Below, piece by piece: positions 42,924-49,232 of a DNA stretch of 49,232 nucleotides (positions are counted from its first letter, which is position 1; each line of letters begins with the position of its first letter). The stretch spans positions 1 to 49,232 of the forward strand of contig CANRFO010000019.1 in assembly GCA_947629925.1 (NCBI GenBank), read 5' to 3'. Origin of the DNA: an uncultured Ruminiclostridium sp. Its GTDB lineage: Bacteria > Bacillota > Clostridia > Oscillospirales > Ruminococcaceae. The position numbers were made by a program, and so were the translations under genes. The notes under the pieces were generated by a model, which had not been told where the DNA came from, searched no databases, and worked only from the letters and a program-made list of their open reading frames with translations.

Positions 42924-43151
42924 TCACGGATCACGGGTGGGTTTTGGCAAAGAGGTTTTTGTTTTTTCCCCACAGCGCTGTTTTTCTGCCATATCAATAA
43001 ATTCCCGCACATTCTGCGGCACGACCCTGCTGTAAAGCTGCTCTGCACAGCGGGAAAGTTCCTCGTCAAGCGAGGAATTTTTCATGTTCAGGTACATTTT
43101 CAGCGCGGAGATTTTGGCTTCATCAAGTGCGATTGAAACAGTATTTTTCAT
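42924..43151 (-). CDS. DUF6103-like small ICE protein
   Basis: 75 residues: MKNTVSIALDEAKISALKMYL, then SLDEELSRCAEQLYSRVVPQNVREFIDM. The start and the REFIDM tail are typical of DUF6103 proteins in Clostridia conjugative elements. An RHH-like fold (beta, helix, helix) seems likely. GGGGAG precedes ATG 43151. Role unknown. Confidence 0.8.
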   Translation of the reverse strand: MKNTVSIALDEAKISALKMYLNMKNSSLDEELSRCAEQLYSRVVPQNVREFIDMAEKQRCGEKTKTSLPKPTRDP

Positions 43152-43164
43152 ATCATTTCTCCCC

Positions 43165-43521
43165 TCAAAGACCTATAAAAGTAATGCCCATATCCTGTCT
43201 TACTTCGCTTTGCTCAATACTTTCGGGAACAGGAAATTCACGGACATATTTTTCGCACTGTTCATCGGTAAGTGAGCAGAATTCCTCACCACTATCACCG
43301 CAGATGAAGAAAGTCCCCGCTACAATCCTGTCACCGAAACGGCGGTTTCCCTCCAAACCCATCAGCTTGGCTTCTTCGTTTCCCACCATCACAGCGTCAG
43401 GTTCATTGAGATAATATATCGGCTCTATCAAACCTCCGACGATCTCCTGCATTGATGTCAAATCGCTGCCTATTTCTGCGGTATAAGCAGGCTTATTAGG
43501 TTCTACCATTACAACTTTCAT
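43165..43521 (-). CDS. DUF3846-like protein
   Basis: 118 residues: KVVMVEPNKPAYTAEIGSDLTSMQEIVGG, then EPIYYLNEPDAVMVGNEEAKLMGLEGNRR and IVAGTFFICGDSGEEFCSLTDEQ. This is the standard DUF3846 order, found in ICEs and plasmids of Firmicutes. Sits 13 bases upstream of the DUF6103 gene. GGGAGG before the start. Function unknown. Confidence 0.85.
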   Translation of the reverse strand: MKVVMVEPNKPAYTAEIGSDLTSMQEIVGGLIEPIYYLNEPDAVMVGNEEAKLMGLEGNRRFGDRIVAGTFFICGDSGEEFCSLTDEQCEKYVREFPVPESIEQSEVRQDMGITFIGL

Positions 43522-43536
43522 AAGATATTTTCCTCC

Positions 43537-43902
43537 CTAAATTTTCATATCGTCGAGCGTACAGGACGAAAGATCCTGCTCTTGTTCATATTCTTCATCT
43601 GCGTCATGCGTATCGGTAAGGCGCCACAGTATGCCTGACAATTCCTCATAAAAACCGCAGTTTTCCTGCCCGTACTTCTCGATCCATAAATCACTCACCA
43701 GTTTAAGCGGATTTTTAAATCTGAGCAGATAATCCGCTTCTGCTTCGGAAGCGCAATTGGGAACATCGCCTGCCATTCGGGTGACGGCTTCCACCTCCGT
43801 GCAGTTGTCTATAAGTTCCGCGGGAGTCATTTCAAGCCATCTTTCCTTGTATTCGCGGTAGTTTGAAAGTATCTTTTCCCGCAGTATCTCCTGTTTTGTC
43901 AT
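43537..43902 (-). CDS. DUF3848-like protein
   Basis: 121 residues: LSNYREYKERWLEMTPAELIDNCTEVEAVTRM, ADYLLRFKNPLKLVSDLWI, CGFYEELSGILW, then an acidic tail. The ADYLLRFKNPLEVV-type motif is the core of DUF3848. Same operon as the DUF3846 gene. Function unknown; conserved in this ICE class. Confidence 0.82.
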   Translation of the reverse strand: MTKQEILREKILSNYREYKERWLEMTPAELIDNCTEVEAVTRMAGDVPNCASEAEADYLLRFKNPLKLVSDLWIEKYGQENCGFYEELSGILWRLTDTHDADEEYEQEQDLSSCTLDDMKI

Positions 43903-43931
43903 GCTGTTTCCTCCTGTGTTTCAGTTTTATA

Positions 43932-44591
43932 TCAGAATAATTTCAATTGAAAACTTTCCTGCGGCTTTTCTTCAGGCAAATCGATCTCCTCGTTCTCACA
44001 CTGCTCGTCCTCATATTCTTCCTCGACATCATCGTTTTCCACATCGCAGGCAGTCAGGCTTCCGTTTATCTTTTGGCAGCTTTCAGGCATTTGTATCTGC
44101 TTGGCGGCAGCTTCAAAGCTCTCAAGAAATCTTGTGGGGTCTTTGTACCGCCGCATTATCACAAGGTCATCTTCACGAATTGCCCGCCGCAAATTATCCG
44201 CATAATTTATCACCGCCGTGATATGCCACTGTTTTATTTGCTGTTCCGAAAGAGTCGGATATTGCTCATGAATAAAATGCAGATTTTCATCAGCGTTTAT
44301 TGTTTCCATAACATTTTGAGCGTTTTCCCGAATTTCATCAGGGCGGGCCATATAGTTGTAATCCACTTCGGGCGGCGTTTCACGATAATAAATATCGGGC
44401 AGACCGAACAGCGAATTTTCCTGTTTTTCAAGCTGCTGCTTGTAATAGATTATGTGACCCCGCACAAGATTAAGATCAGCACCGTCAGTCCAGAACGGAT
44501 CGGAGCCGCCTTTTGTGAACAGTTCCTCCCATCTTGCAAAGCTGTTTTCAAGCTCGGCGGCGTAGTCGGTTTCCTGTTTTCGCTTGCTCAT
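43932..44591 (-). CDS. conserved ICE protein of unknown function
   Basis: 219 residues, soluble. Charged N-terminus (SKRKQETDYAAELENSFARWEELF), middle with PDIYYRETPPEVDYNYMARP and HFIHEQYPTLSEQQIKQWH, and an acidic C-terminus ending FQLKLF. No domain recognised. Its start overlaps the end of the ArdA-like gene by four bases (ATGA-type), so they are coupled. The short C-terminal hydrophobic end may be a protein-protein motif. Confidence 0.7.
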   Translation of the reverse strand: MSKRKQETDYAAELENSFARWEELFTKGGSDPFWTDGADLNLVRGHIIYYKQQLEKQENSLFGLPDIYYRETPPEVDYNYMARPDEIRENAQNVMETINADENLHFIHEQYPTLSEQQIKQWHITAVINYADNLRRAIREDDLVIMRRYKDPTRFLESFEAAAKQIQMPESCQKINGSLTACDVENDDVEEEYEDEQCENEEIDLPEEKPQESFQLKLF

Positions 44592-45763
44592 AACGACAGC
44601 TCCTGATATTGTACCTCATCCTGTCGCGGAGTTTCTATCATCGAATACAAATGCTTGCCACGTTCTGATACAACGCCATATTCTGTGAATGAACAGTCGT
44701 TCTCCATCATCACATTGAATGAGAATTGGGTGGTGTTTATACTTTCCAGAAGTGTCCTGTCAAAATCAGGCGGAAGCTTTTTCGAAAGATATTTTATCCC
44801 AAACTCTGAAGGCTCAGCTATCGAACAGTCAAAATCATAACAGTGAAGGCTATTGAGAATATCTGCGGCTTGATTTAAACTTCGGCAGTTTTCACGCTCC
44901 ATCACCGCCTTGAATTTTGCCGCATCCTGACGGGACAGCTTTGAATATCCCCTTGCTATATCGTTCAGCGTATAAATTTCTTCCATACTGTCCAAAATAC
45001 CTTCCTTTATCTGCGGTATCGCAGAGCGAAAGTTAAAATAAATACAGTCACGAATATCCTTTTCTCCCAATGCCATGGCTAAATCATGCATATGTTCTTC
45101 GTCCGCGGGGAGCGTTAATATTTCTCCTTTTATTTCAGAAATGCCCTCCGGACGTTCCGGAACGCCTGTGACTTTGAGCTTGAAAATCCACTCCTCCTGC
45201 TGTTCGGGAAGTTCCTCGTCATATATAAGTACAGGCTCATAGGAATCCGTCACCACATAATATCCGTCTATAAACACTCCGCCCTCACGCTCTGCCATGA
45301 CACGCCCCACTTTTTCCGCATCAAGAAGCTCATAAACCTCATCCGGGACATCCTGAAGTTCTTCAAGGAATTCATTGTCCAGCACGATCTCGCCATACTC
45401 CGTCAAGTCGTTACAGGGATATACGGGAACGGTCTGCAGATCATATGTGCGGTTTATCGCTTCGTTCACTGTGTTCATGGGCTTTTGTAAAAGAACTCGG
45501 TAAGCAATGAGCTGCGTTTTGTCCTTGGAGATCTCTTCAATTCTCTGAGCCAGGAAATTCAGCTCATCAAGCGTGGGTCCTTTTTCAAATTCGTACCTAT
45601 TAAGCTCCGGGACTTTATCACACTTTTCGATCCGCAGAAATGTTTCCCCGAATATCTTATTCCTGTCCATAGCGTCTATTACCTCGTTTTTGTTTGCGGG
45701 GAGAAACACATACGCTGTTTTTTCGCTGCTTGTCCCAAGTTCATCGATCGCTGCCTCAAGCAT
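44588..45763 (-). CDS. ArdA/YodL-like element protein
   Basis: 391 residues. N-terminal ~100 residues (KTAYVFLPANKNEVIDAMDR, LNFLAQRIEEI) form the first of repeated ArdA-like modules; the middle holds a YodL-like part with GREGGVFIDGYYVV-type sequence, and the C-terminal ~190 residues carry DIRDCIYFNFRSAIP, LNDIARGYSKLSRQDAAKFKAVMERENCRSLNQAADIL. ArdA proteins mimic DNA and block type I restriction during entry; the acidic composition here fits this. Activity is inferred. It starts inside the stop of the small gene before it. Confidence 0.65.
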   Translation of the reverse strand: MLEAAIDELGTSSEKTAYVFLPANKNEVIDAMDRNKIFGETFLRIEKCDKVPELNRYEFEKGPTLDELNFLAQRIEEISKDKTQLIAYRVLLQKPMNTVNEAINRTYDLQTVPVYPCNDLTEYGEIVLDNEFLEELQDVPDEVYELLDAEKVGRVMAEREGGVFIDGYYVVTDSYEPVLIYDEELPEQQEEWIFKLKVTGVPERPEGISEIKGEILTLPADEEHMHDLAMALGEKDIRDCIYFNFRSAIPQIKEGILDSMEEIYTLNDIARGYSKLSRQDAAKFKAVMERENCRSLNQAADILNSLHCYDFDCSIAEPSEFGIKYLSKKLPPDFDRTLLESINTTQFSFNVMMENDCSFTEYGVVSERGKHLYSMIETPRQDEVQYQELSL

Positions 45764-45926
45764 TGTTTTTACGCTCCTTTCCGTCTGCTATCCAACGACC
45801 GGTATCATCAAAGACACGCCCGCCGCCGTCGATCGTCAGCTTCCTGCCTTCGGGCAGCGCAAGGTATATCATCTTACAGTCCTCTGCTGTCTTACCCACA
45901 AAGATCTTATTGTTATAATTTTTCAT
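45756..45926 (-). CDS. small conserved ICE protein
   Basis: 56 residues: MKNYNNKIFVGKTAEDCKMI, then YLALPEGRKLTIDGGGRVFD and GRWIADGKERKNNA. GGGGAGG lies 7 bases before ATG 45926. It overlaps the preceding membrane-protein gene by four bases and the following ArdA-like gene by eight, which argues strongly that it is translated. Function unknown; small proteins of this form accompany ArdA-like genes in related elements. Confidence 0.75.
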   Translation of the reverse strand: MKNYNNKIFVGKTAEDCKMIYLALPEGRKLTIDGGGRVFDDTGRWIADGKERKNNA

Positions 45927-46459
45927 ACTGCCTCCCCGTTCAGATATTTGTAAACTTTTTTAATGGAATAAATAAGGTTTTCCGTAACTTCATATTGCGG
46001 AAATTCTTTTGAGACCGCTTGCAGAACTGATCCAAGCTCTGTATATTCTGCATTTTCAAAGCATTTGCAGAATGTTTCATAATCAAATTTTTCATTAAGC
46101 TTACCGCCGAAATTCAGGCAATAAAAAACAGCCTTGATGAGATTTTCATCAAGGCTGCATCCTTCGTCTTTTTCTTTTTCGGCAATAACTTTTTCAAGCT
46201 CGCTCAGCCAATTTCGCATATCCTCTATTGCGCCGCGCTGTTCATCAGTAAATTCCGCAGGCGTTGATTCGCTCTTAAAGCTGTAATCGAACAGACTGTT
46301 ATTTGCGGTTTCAACACCTGAAAACAGCGCCGCGACCATGAGAATGAGCAGGATCACAGGCATAAAAATCGCCGCTGTAATTATCCCCGCGATTTTCCAA
46401 AAATGCTTGTTGGTCGAAGCTGCCATCGCGGCTTTCATTATGATAGGCGGGACTGCCAA
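45923..46459 (-). CDS. conjugative-element membrane protein (CD1107/CwlT-leader type)
   Basis: 178 residues from TTG 46459 (LAVPPIIMKAAMAASTNKHFWK), chosen because relatives begin at this point and AAGGAGG lies 4 bases before it; the spacing is short, so ATG twelve... residues later is an alternative. One membrane helix ~24-48 (IAGIITAAIFMPVILLILMVAALF), then an external helical domain. The N-terminus matches that of ICE lysozyme/NlpC proteins (channel-forming hydrolases), but the hydrolase domains are absent. Only the leader part remains, or it is a distinct short member. Follows a strong terminator, so it has its own promoter or depends on read-through. Confidence 0.65.
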   Translation of the reverse strand: MAVPPIIMKAAMAASTNKHFWKIAGIITAAIFMPVILLILMVAALFSGVETANNSLFDYSFKSESTPAEFTDEQRGAIEDMRNWLSELEKVIAEKEKDEGCSLDENLIKAVFYCLNFGGKLNEKFDYETFCKCFENAEYTELGSVLQAVSKEFPQYEVTENLIYSIKKVYKYLNGEAV

Positions 46460-46472
46460 CTTACCTCCTTCC

Positions 46473-46509
46473 AAAAAAGAATACCCGATATAATCGGGTA
46501 TTCTTTTTT
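46473..46509. terminator. bidirectional intrinsic terminator
   Basis: GAATACCCGAT (46479-46489), ATA, ATCGGGTATTC (46493-46503), with A6 before and T6 after. Perfect 11-bp stem working on both strands. It overlaps the stop codon of the AAA-family gene and ends its transcript inside the transfer operon. Confidence 0.92.
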
Positions 46510-48121
46510 ACATCATATTCATATTCATTCCGAAATTTTGTTCAGTGCTTTGAGAAAGCTCTTGGGCGATTTCAGGCAATTTCTTCAGATATTCGCCTGT
46601 GTTGATATATTTTACACCGTTATCTTCCTCTGTGTTGTCACCGTTGTACAAAACTGTTCTGTCCGTTATTTTCCCGAATCTTGCCTCAACGGGCCTGCAC
46701 TCTTCCTCGTCGACCAGATGTCGGTACTGCTCAGAGACAACTTGTTTGCTGTGTTTTACCTCGAATACGCGGCAATCATTTTTCTCAGGATCATATATTA
46801 CCATATCAAATTCCCCGCGCGCCGTCTGCAATTTGAAAACACGGAATTTCCTGCCAAGCTGCTTTGATGTTTCAAGCAGGACAATATCCTCGGTCATTCT
46901 CCCGCGCACCTCGTCAAGTATTCTGTCCGAAACAATTTTTTTCTCACGCTCGCTTGCCGAAGAAAAGACCTCATCCTTCATAAGCGAATGCACAAGCGCC
47001 TGTGCCTGACAGAATCTCATTCCCGGCTGAGTAAAAAGGGTTCGGTAAACAGGACGGGCATTGGGAATAGTCGTTTCGATCGGAATATCCACGATAAGGT
47101 CAAGGGCTTTCAGATACTCCTTTATTTCAGCCGTATGCTCATTCGTAATGCCCACGGAACGGTTTTCTTTATCCCGTATATCCAGTATTTCCATCAGACG
47201 CGATGTTACCGCAGCTATATCTATGTGGTCCAGTATATCGGTTCGCTGTTCGGGATCTTTTTCTTTTCGCAGATTTGCCGCAGATACTCCCAGATCATGA
47301 GATCGGAATTTCATGTTCAAAACCTCCGCAACAAAGCTGTGGTTCATATCTTCAATTATACGGTTTATAGCACTTGTAAGCTCTCCCGCGTTGTACAGCG
47401 AATACAGATGTCTGAAATGCGTTCCGTTTTCGTAAAACGCAAGACTGTTCTGAATGTTTCTGCAAATTGCCGTGTCGATATATCTGCGGGTGGACTCATC
47501 ATCACGAAAGCTCACTTCATCTGAAAAAAGTTCCTGATCATCAAAATCGGTTTCTCCGGCTCGTAAAGTTCCGCCGTAACGAATGTATTCATCAAGGTCG
47601 TTGGTTTTCAAAAGTCGGCTGTGTTCGTAAAACGGGATAAATGTTGTGTGTATCATTGCCGCGCGGTCGTAAAGCTCTTGGTTCAGCGTCATCCAGAAAC
47701 CGAGAGAATCAGTTCCCGACAATACGATTTTCATTCCCTGCGCCGCAAAAATATCCGAGAACAACGCTGCGGAGTCTATAAAATCCTCCAGCAAAGTTAC
47801 CTCATCAATAAATACATATTTGAACCCGTTTTTATGCAGCAGCTTTAAATCGCTGTTCATATCTGCCATGGTATCTGATACTTTTGCTTTCAGATAAACG
47901 CATTCATTTATCGGCAGTTCCCCGATAGCCTGCCGCAGCATAGTCGTTTTGCCCGTTCTGCGAAGACCGTATATTATGCAAATACGGTCGTTTGCCTCAC
48001 TTTTAAGATAGCTTAAAAGTTTACCGAAGCAATCGCGTTTTTCAAACTTTTTGACGCCTGCCGCAAATGCATTCAGCTCATCGCCGATCACAACGGATGT
48101 CTTGTATTCGGAATTTATCAC
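46508..48121 (-). CDS. AAA-family ATPase with DUF4143-type nuclease-like domain
   Basis: 537 residues. Walker A YGLRRTGKTTM (52-61 region), Walker B KYVFIDEV (~101-108), sensor VLSGTDSLGF, then the long helical region typical of AAA_14/DUF4143 proteins. Near the C-terminus GEFDMVIYDPEKNDCRVFEVKHS has the D...ExK of a PD-(D/E)xK fold. Such proteins are widespread in gut bacteria, with unknown role (often considered orphan defence or DNA-maintenance ATPases). It has its own terminator and sits between VirB4 and the membrane protein, so it is probably an inserted cargo. Complete. Confidence 0.88.
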   Translation of the reverse strand: MINSEYKTSVVIGDELNAFAAGVKKFEKRDCFGKLLSYLKSEANDRICIIYGLRRTGKTTMLRQAIGELPINECVYLKAKVSDTMADMNSDLKLLHKNGFKYVFIDEVTLLEDFIDSAALFSDIFAAQGMKIVLSGTDSLGFWMTLNQELYDRAAMIHTTFIPFYEHSRLLKTNDLDEYIRYGGTLRAGETDFDDQELFSDEVSFRDDESTRRYIDTAICRNIQNSLAFYENGTHFRHLYSLYNAGELTSAINRIIEDMNHSFVAEVLNMKFRSHDLGVSAANLRKEKDPEQRTDILDHIDIAAVTSRLMEILDIRDKENRSVGITNEHTAEIKEYLKALDLIVDIPIETTIPNARPVYRTLFTQPGMRFCQAQALVHSLMKDEVFSSASEREKKIVSDRILDEVRGRMTEDIVLLETSKQLGRKFRVFKLQTARGEFDMVIYDPEKNDCRVFEVKHSKQVVSEQYRHLVDEEECRPVEARFGKITDRTVLYNGDNTEEDNGVKYINTGEYLKKLPEIAQELSQSTEQNFGMNMNMM

Positions 48122-48177
48122 GATGATCCCACCTTTGTTTTAGTATACCATATTTTCACAAGCAGTGCAAGCAGAAT

Positions 48178-49232
48178 TTATCTTCCTCCTGCGCTTCCGA
48201 ACAACTCAGCCTTGTATTCCGGCGCTTTTACGCAAAGGCAGAACCTATCGTTCCCGCATTTGTAAAGACATACCCCTCGGCAGGGATACCGTATAAGGTC
48301 AAATTCCGACTGTTCCAGCTGCAAAGCGTCCATATAAAATCCCGCATCTATCGTTCCCGCATTGAAAAGAAACTGATGTGTAGGAATGGAAAATAACGGC
48401 TTTGTAAGCTCTCTGACATCTTCCGTCAGAAAATCCTCTATATTCTGACTTGCAAGGATCACCGCCGATTCCTTTTTACGAACGCGCTTCATAAAGTTGC
48501 GGATATATTCCACTGCGGTCAGATTTGTCAGAAATAAATAGAATTCGTCGATGCTCGCAACGGTATGTCCCTTTGTAAGGAGCTGCTCCGACATATATGA
48601 AAGCACATTGAACAGCAAAGCGTTCCTGATATTCCTGCTTGCCTGCAAAAGCCCTTTAACGCCGAAAGTAATGAATTTATCATCGGTAATGTTGGTGTGA
48701 CCGTTGAAAAATTTGCTCTCAGAACCTTTACAAAGTGAATGGAGACCGAGGCAGATATTCTGAAGGGTCTCAGCGGTATACAGGTCCTTCTGCTTTGGGG
48801 CATAGCCCTGATATTCAGCTTCAGCCAACCCGTAAAGATCCGAAAGAATGGGGTAATCTTGAGGCTTCATTTTACTCCAATCCGTGCTGTCGGAAATTCC
48901 GAACTTTTCGTACAGCTTTATCAACAGCAATTCTATCGTATCTGTTTCCCTGTCCGAAAAATCCTTGTAGCTCCTGAAAAAATCCCGAAGAAAACTGATA
49001 TGCTGAGAGAGCTTTGTTTTCGACTTAAAGGTGCGGGGAGCGTTCTCATCGGCACTGCTGCCATCGTCCCACGCTTTTGGTTCAAGAACGTTTATTATAT
49101 ATTCTCCCGACATCAGATCAACATAACAGCCGCCCAGATTATTTGTCAATTCAGCATATTCCGTTTCCGGGTCAAGGCAAATTATATTCTTCCCACTCTC
49201 ACGCAGATTTGTCAGTATCAGCTTGAGCAGAT
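48178..49232 (-). CDS. VirB4/TraE-type conjugation ATPase, 3' part (runs off the right edge)
   Basis: 351 codons up to the edge. The frame is open at 49232, so the true start is outside the window. Visible: NIICLDPETEYAELT (after Walker A, which lies beyond the edge), a helical lid domain, and the Walker B region TVASIDEFYLFLTN, VILASQNIEDFL, and a terminal part FDLIRYPCRGVCLYKCGNDRF. This is the C-terminal half of a VirB4-like ATPase that powers the mating channel. The rest of the channel genes are expected to the right. Confidence 0.9.
   Translation of the reverse strand, partial: LLKLILTNLRESGKNIICLDPETEYAELTNNLGGCYVDLMSGEYIINVLEPKAWDDGSSADENAPRTFKSKTKLSQHISFLRDFFRSYKDFSDRETDTIELLLIKLYEKFGISDSTDWSKMKPQDYPILSDLYGLAEAEYQGYAPKQKDLYTAETLQNICLGLHSLCKGSESKFFNGHTNITDDKFITFGVKGLLQASRNIRNALLFNVLSYMSEQLLTKGHTVASIDEFYLFLTNLTAVEYIRNFMKRVRKKESAVILASQNIEDFLTEDVRELTKPLFSIPTHQFLFNAGTIDAGFYMDALQLEQSEFDLIRYPCRGVCLYKCGNDRFCLCVKAPEYKAELFGSAGGR

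Overview
The window looks like chromosome plus integrated mobile DNA of a gut-type Clostridia, most likely Oscillospiraceae/Ruminococcus-like. This is inferred from the gene families (MobP3-type relaxase, DUF3846/DUF3848/DUF6103 neighbours, triple serine recombinases, AgrD-type peptide) and from Gram-positive ribosome-binding sites; no rRNA or complete tRNA is present to fix the taxon. Both ends cut genes: an MMPL transporter on the left and a VirB4-like ATPase on the right.

Layout. (1) 1-2161: ordinary chromosome with an MMPL/DUF308 pair and the relic of a MATE efflux gene. (2) 2260-13600: an AT-rich accessory island that reads as a defence island. It holds a two-gene cassette of a nucleotidyl-cyclase-like protein and a two-TM protein (2683-4527), bracketed by families of hairpin repeats; a serine-recombinase relic; a DUF4209/HEPN-like gene bracketed by two diverged ~200-bp direct repeats; and a two-gene unit of a 961-residue protein with a gluzincin-type zinc site (HExxH plus distal ExxxD) translationally coupled to a SIR2-type NADase-like protein. 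(3) 13607-18356: a minus-strand recombination module: RHH protein, three serine recombinases (one without a catalytic domain), a small SHOCT-like protein and MazF. (4) 18940-20754: a Tn916-type tyrosine integrase framed by a perfect 25-bp inverted repeat, with its promoter just outside, followed by an XRE repressor.

(5) 21355-35180: a quorum-sensing and export region. An agr system is encoded on the minus strand (XRE regulator, AgrA, AgrC, AgrB), and a 43-codon agrD lies on the far side of a decayed IS110 element that was inserted between agrB and agrD. Two promoters, one for agrB and one facing the opposite way toward secreted-protein and ABC-transporter genes, carry the same tandem response-regulator boxes at the same spacing. 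The target side encodes two small secreted proteins, a MacB-like three-gene transporter, a lipoprotein and an ABC-2 transporter. The simplest reading is a peptide signal controlling secreted peptides and their transporters or immunity.

(6) 35246-49232: a decayed endolysin-like gene, then the mobilisation/transfer half of an integrative conjugative element on the minus strand: VirB4 (partial), AAA/DUF4143 ATPase, membrane protein, small ICE proteins, an ArdA-like protein, DUF3848, DUF3846, DUF6103, RHH-like accessory protein, MobP-type relaxase, HTH protein, TOPRIM protein and VirD4-type coupling protein. A single plus-strand cargo gene with its own promoter interrupts this operon beside the relaxase.

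All functional calls come from motif reading by eye. No database search was possible, so family names marked as tentative should be treated as such.
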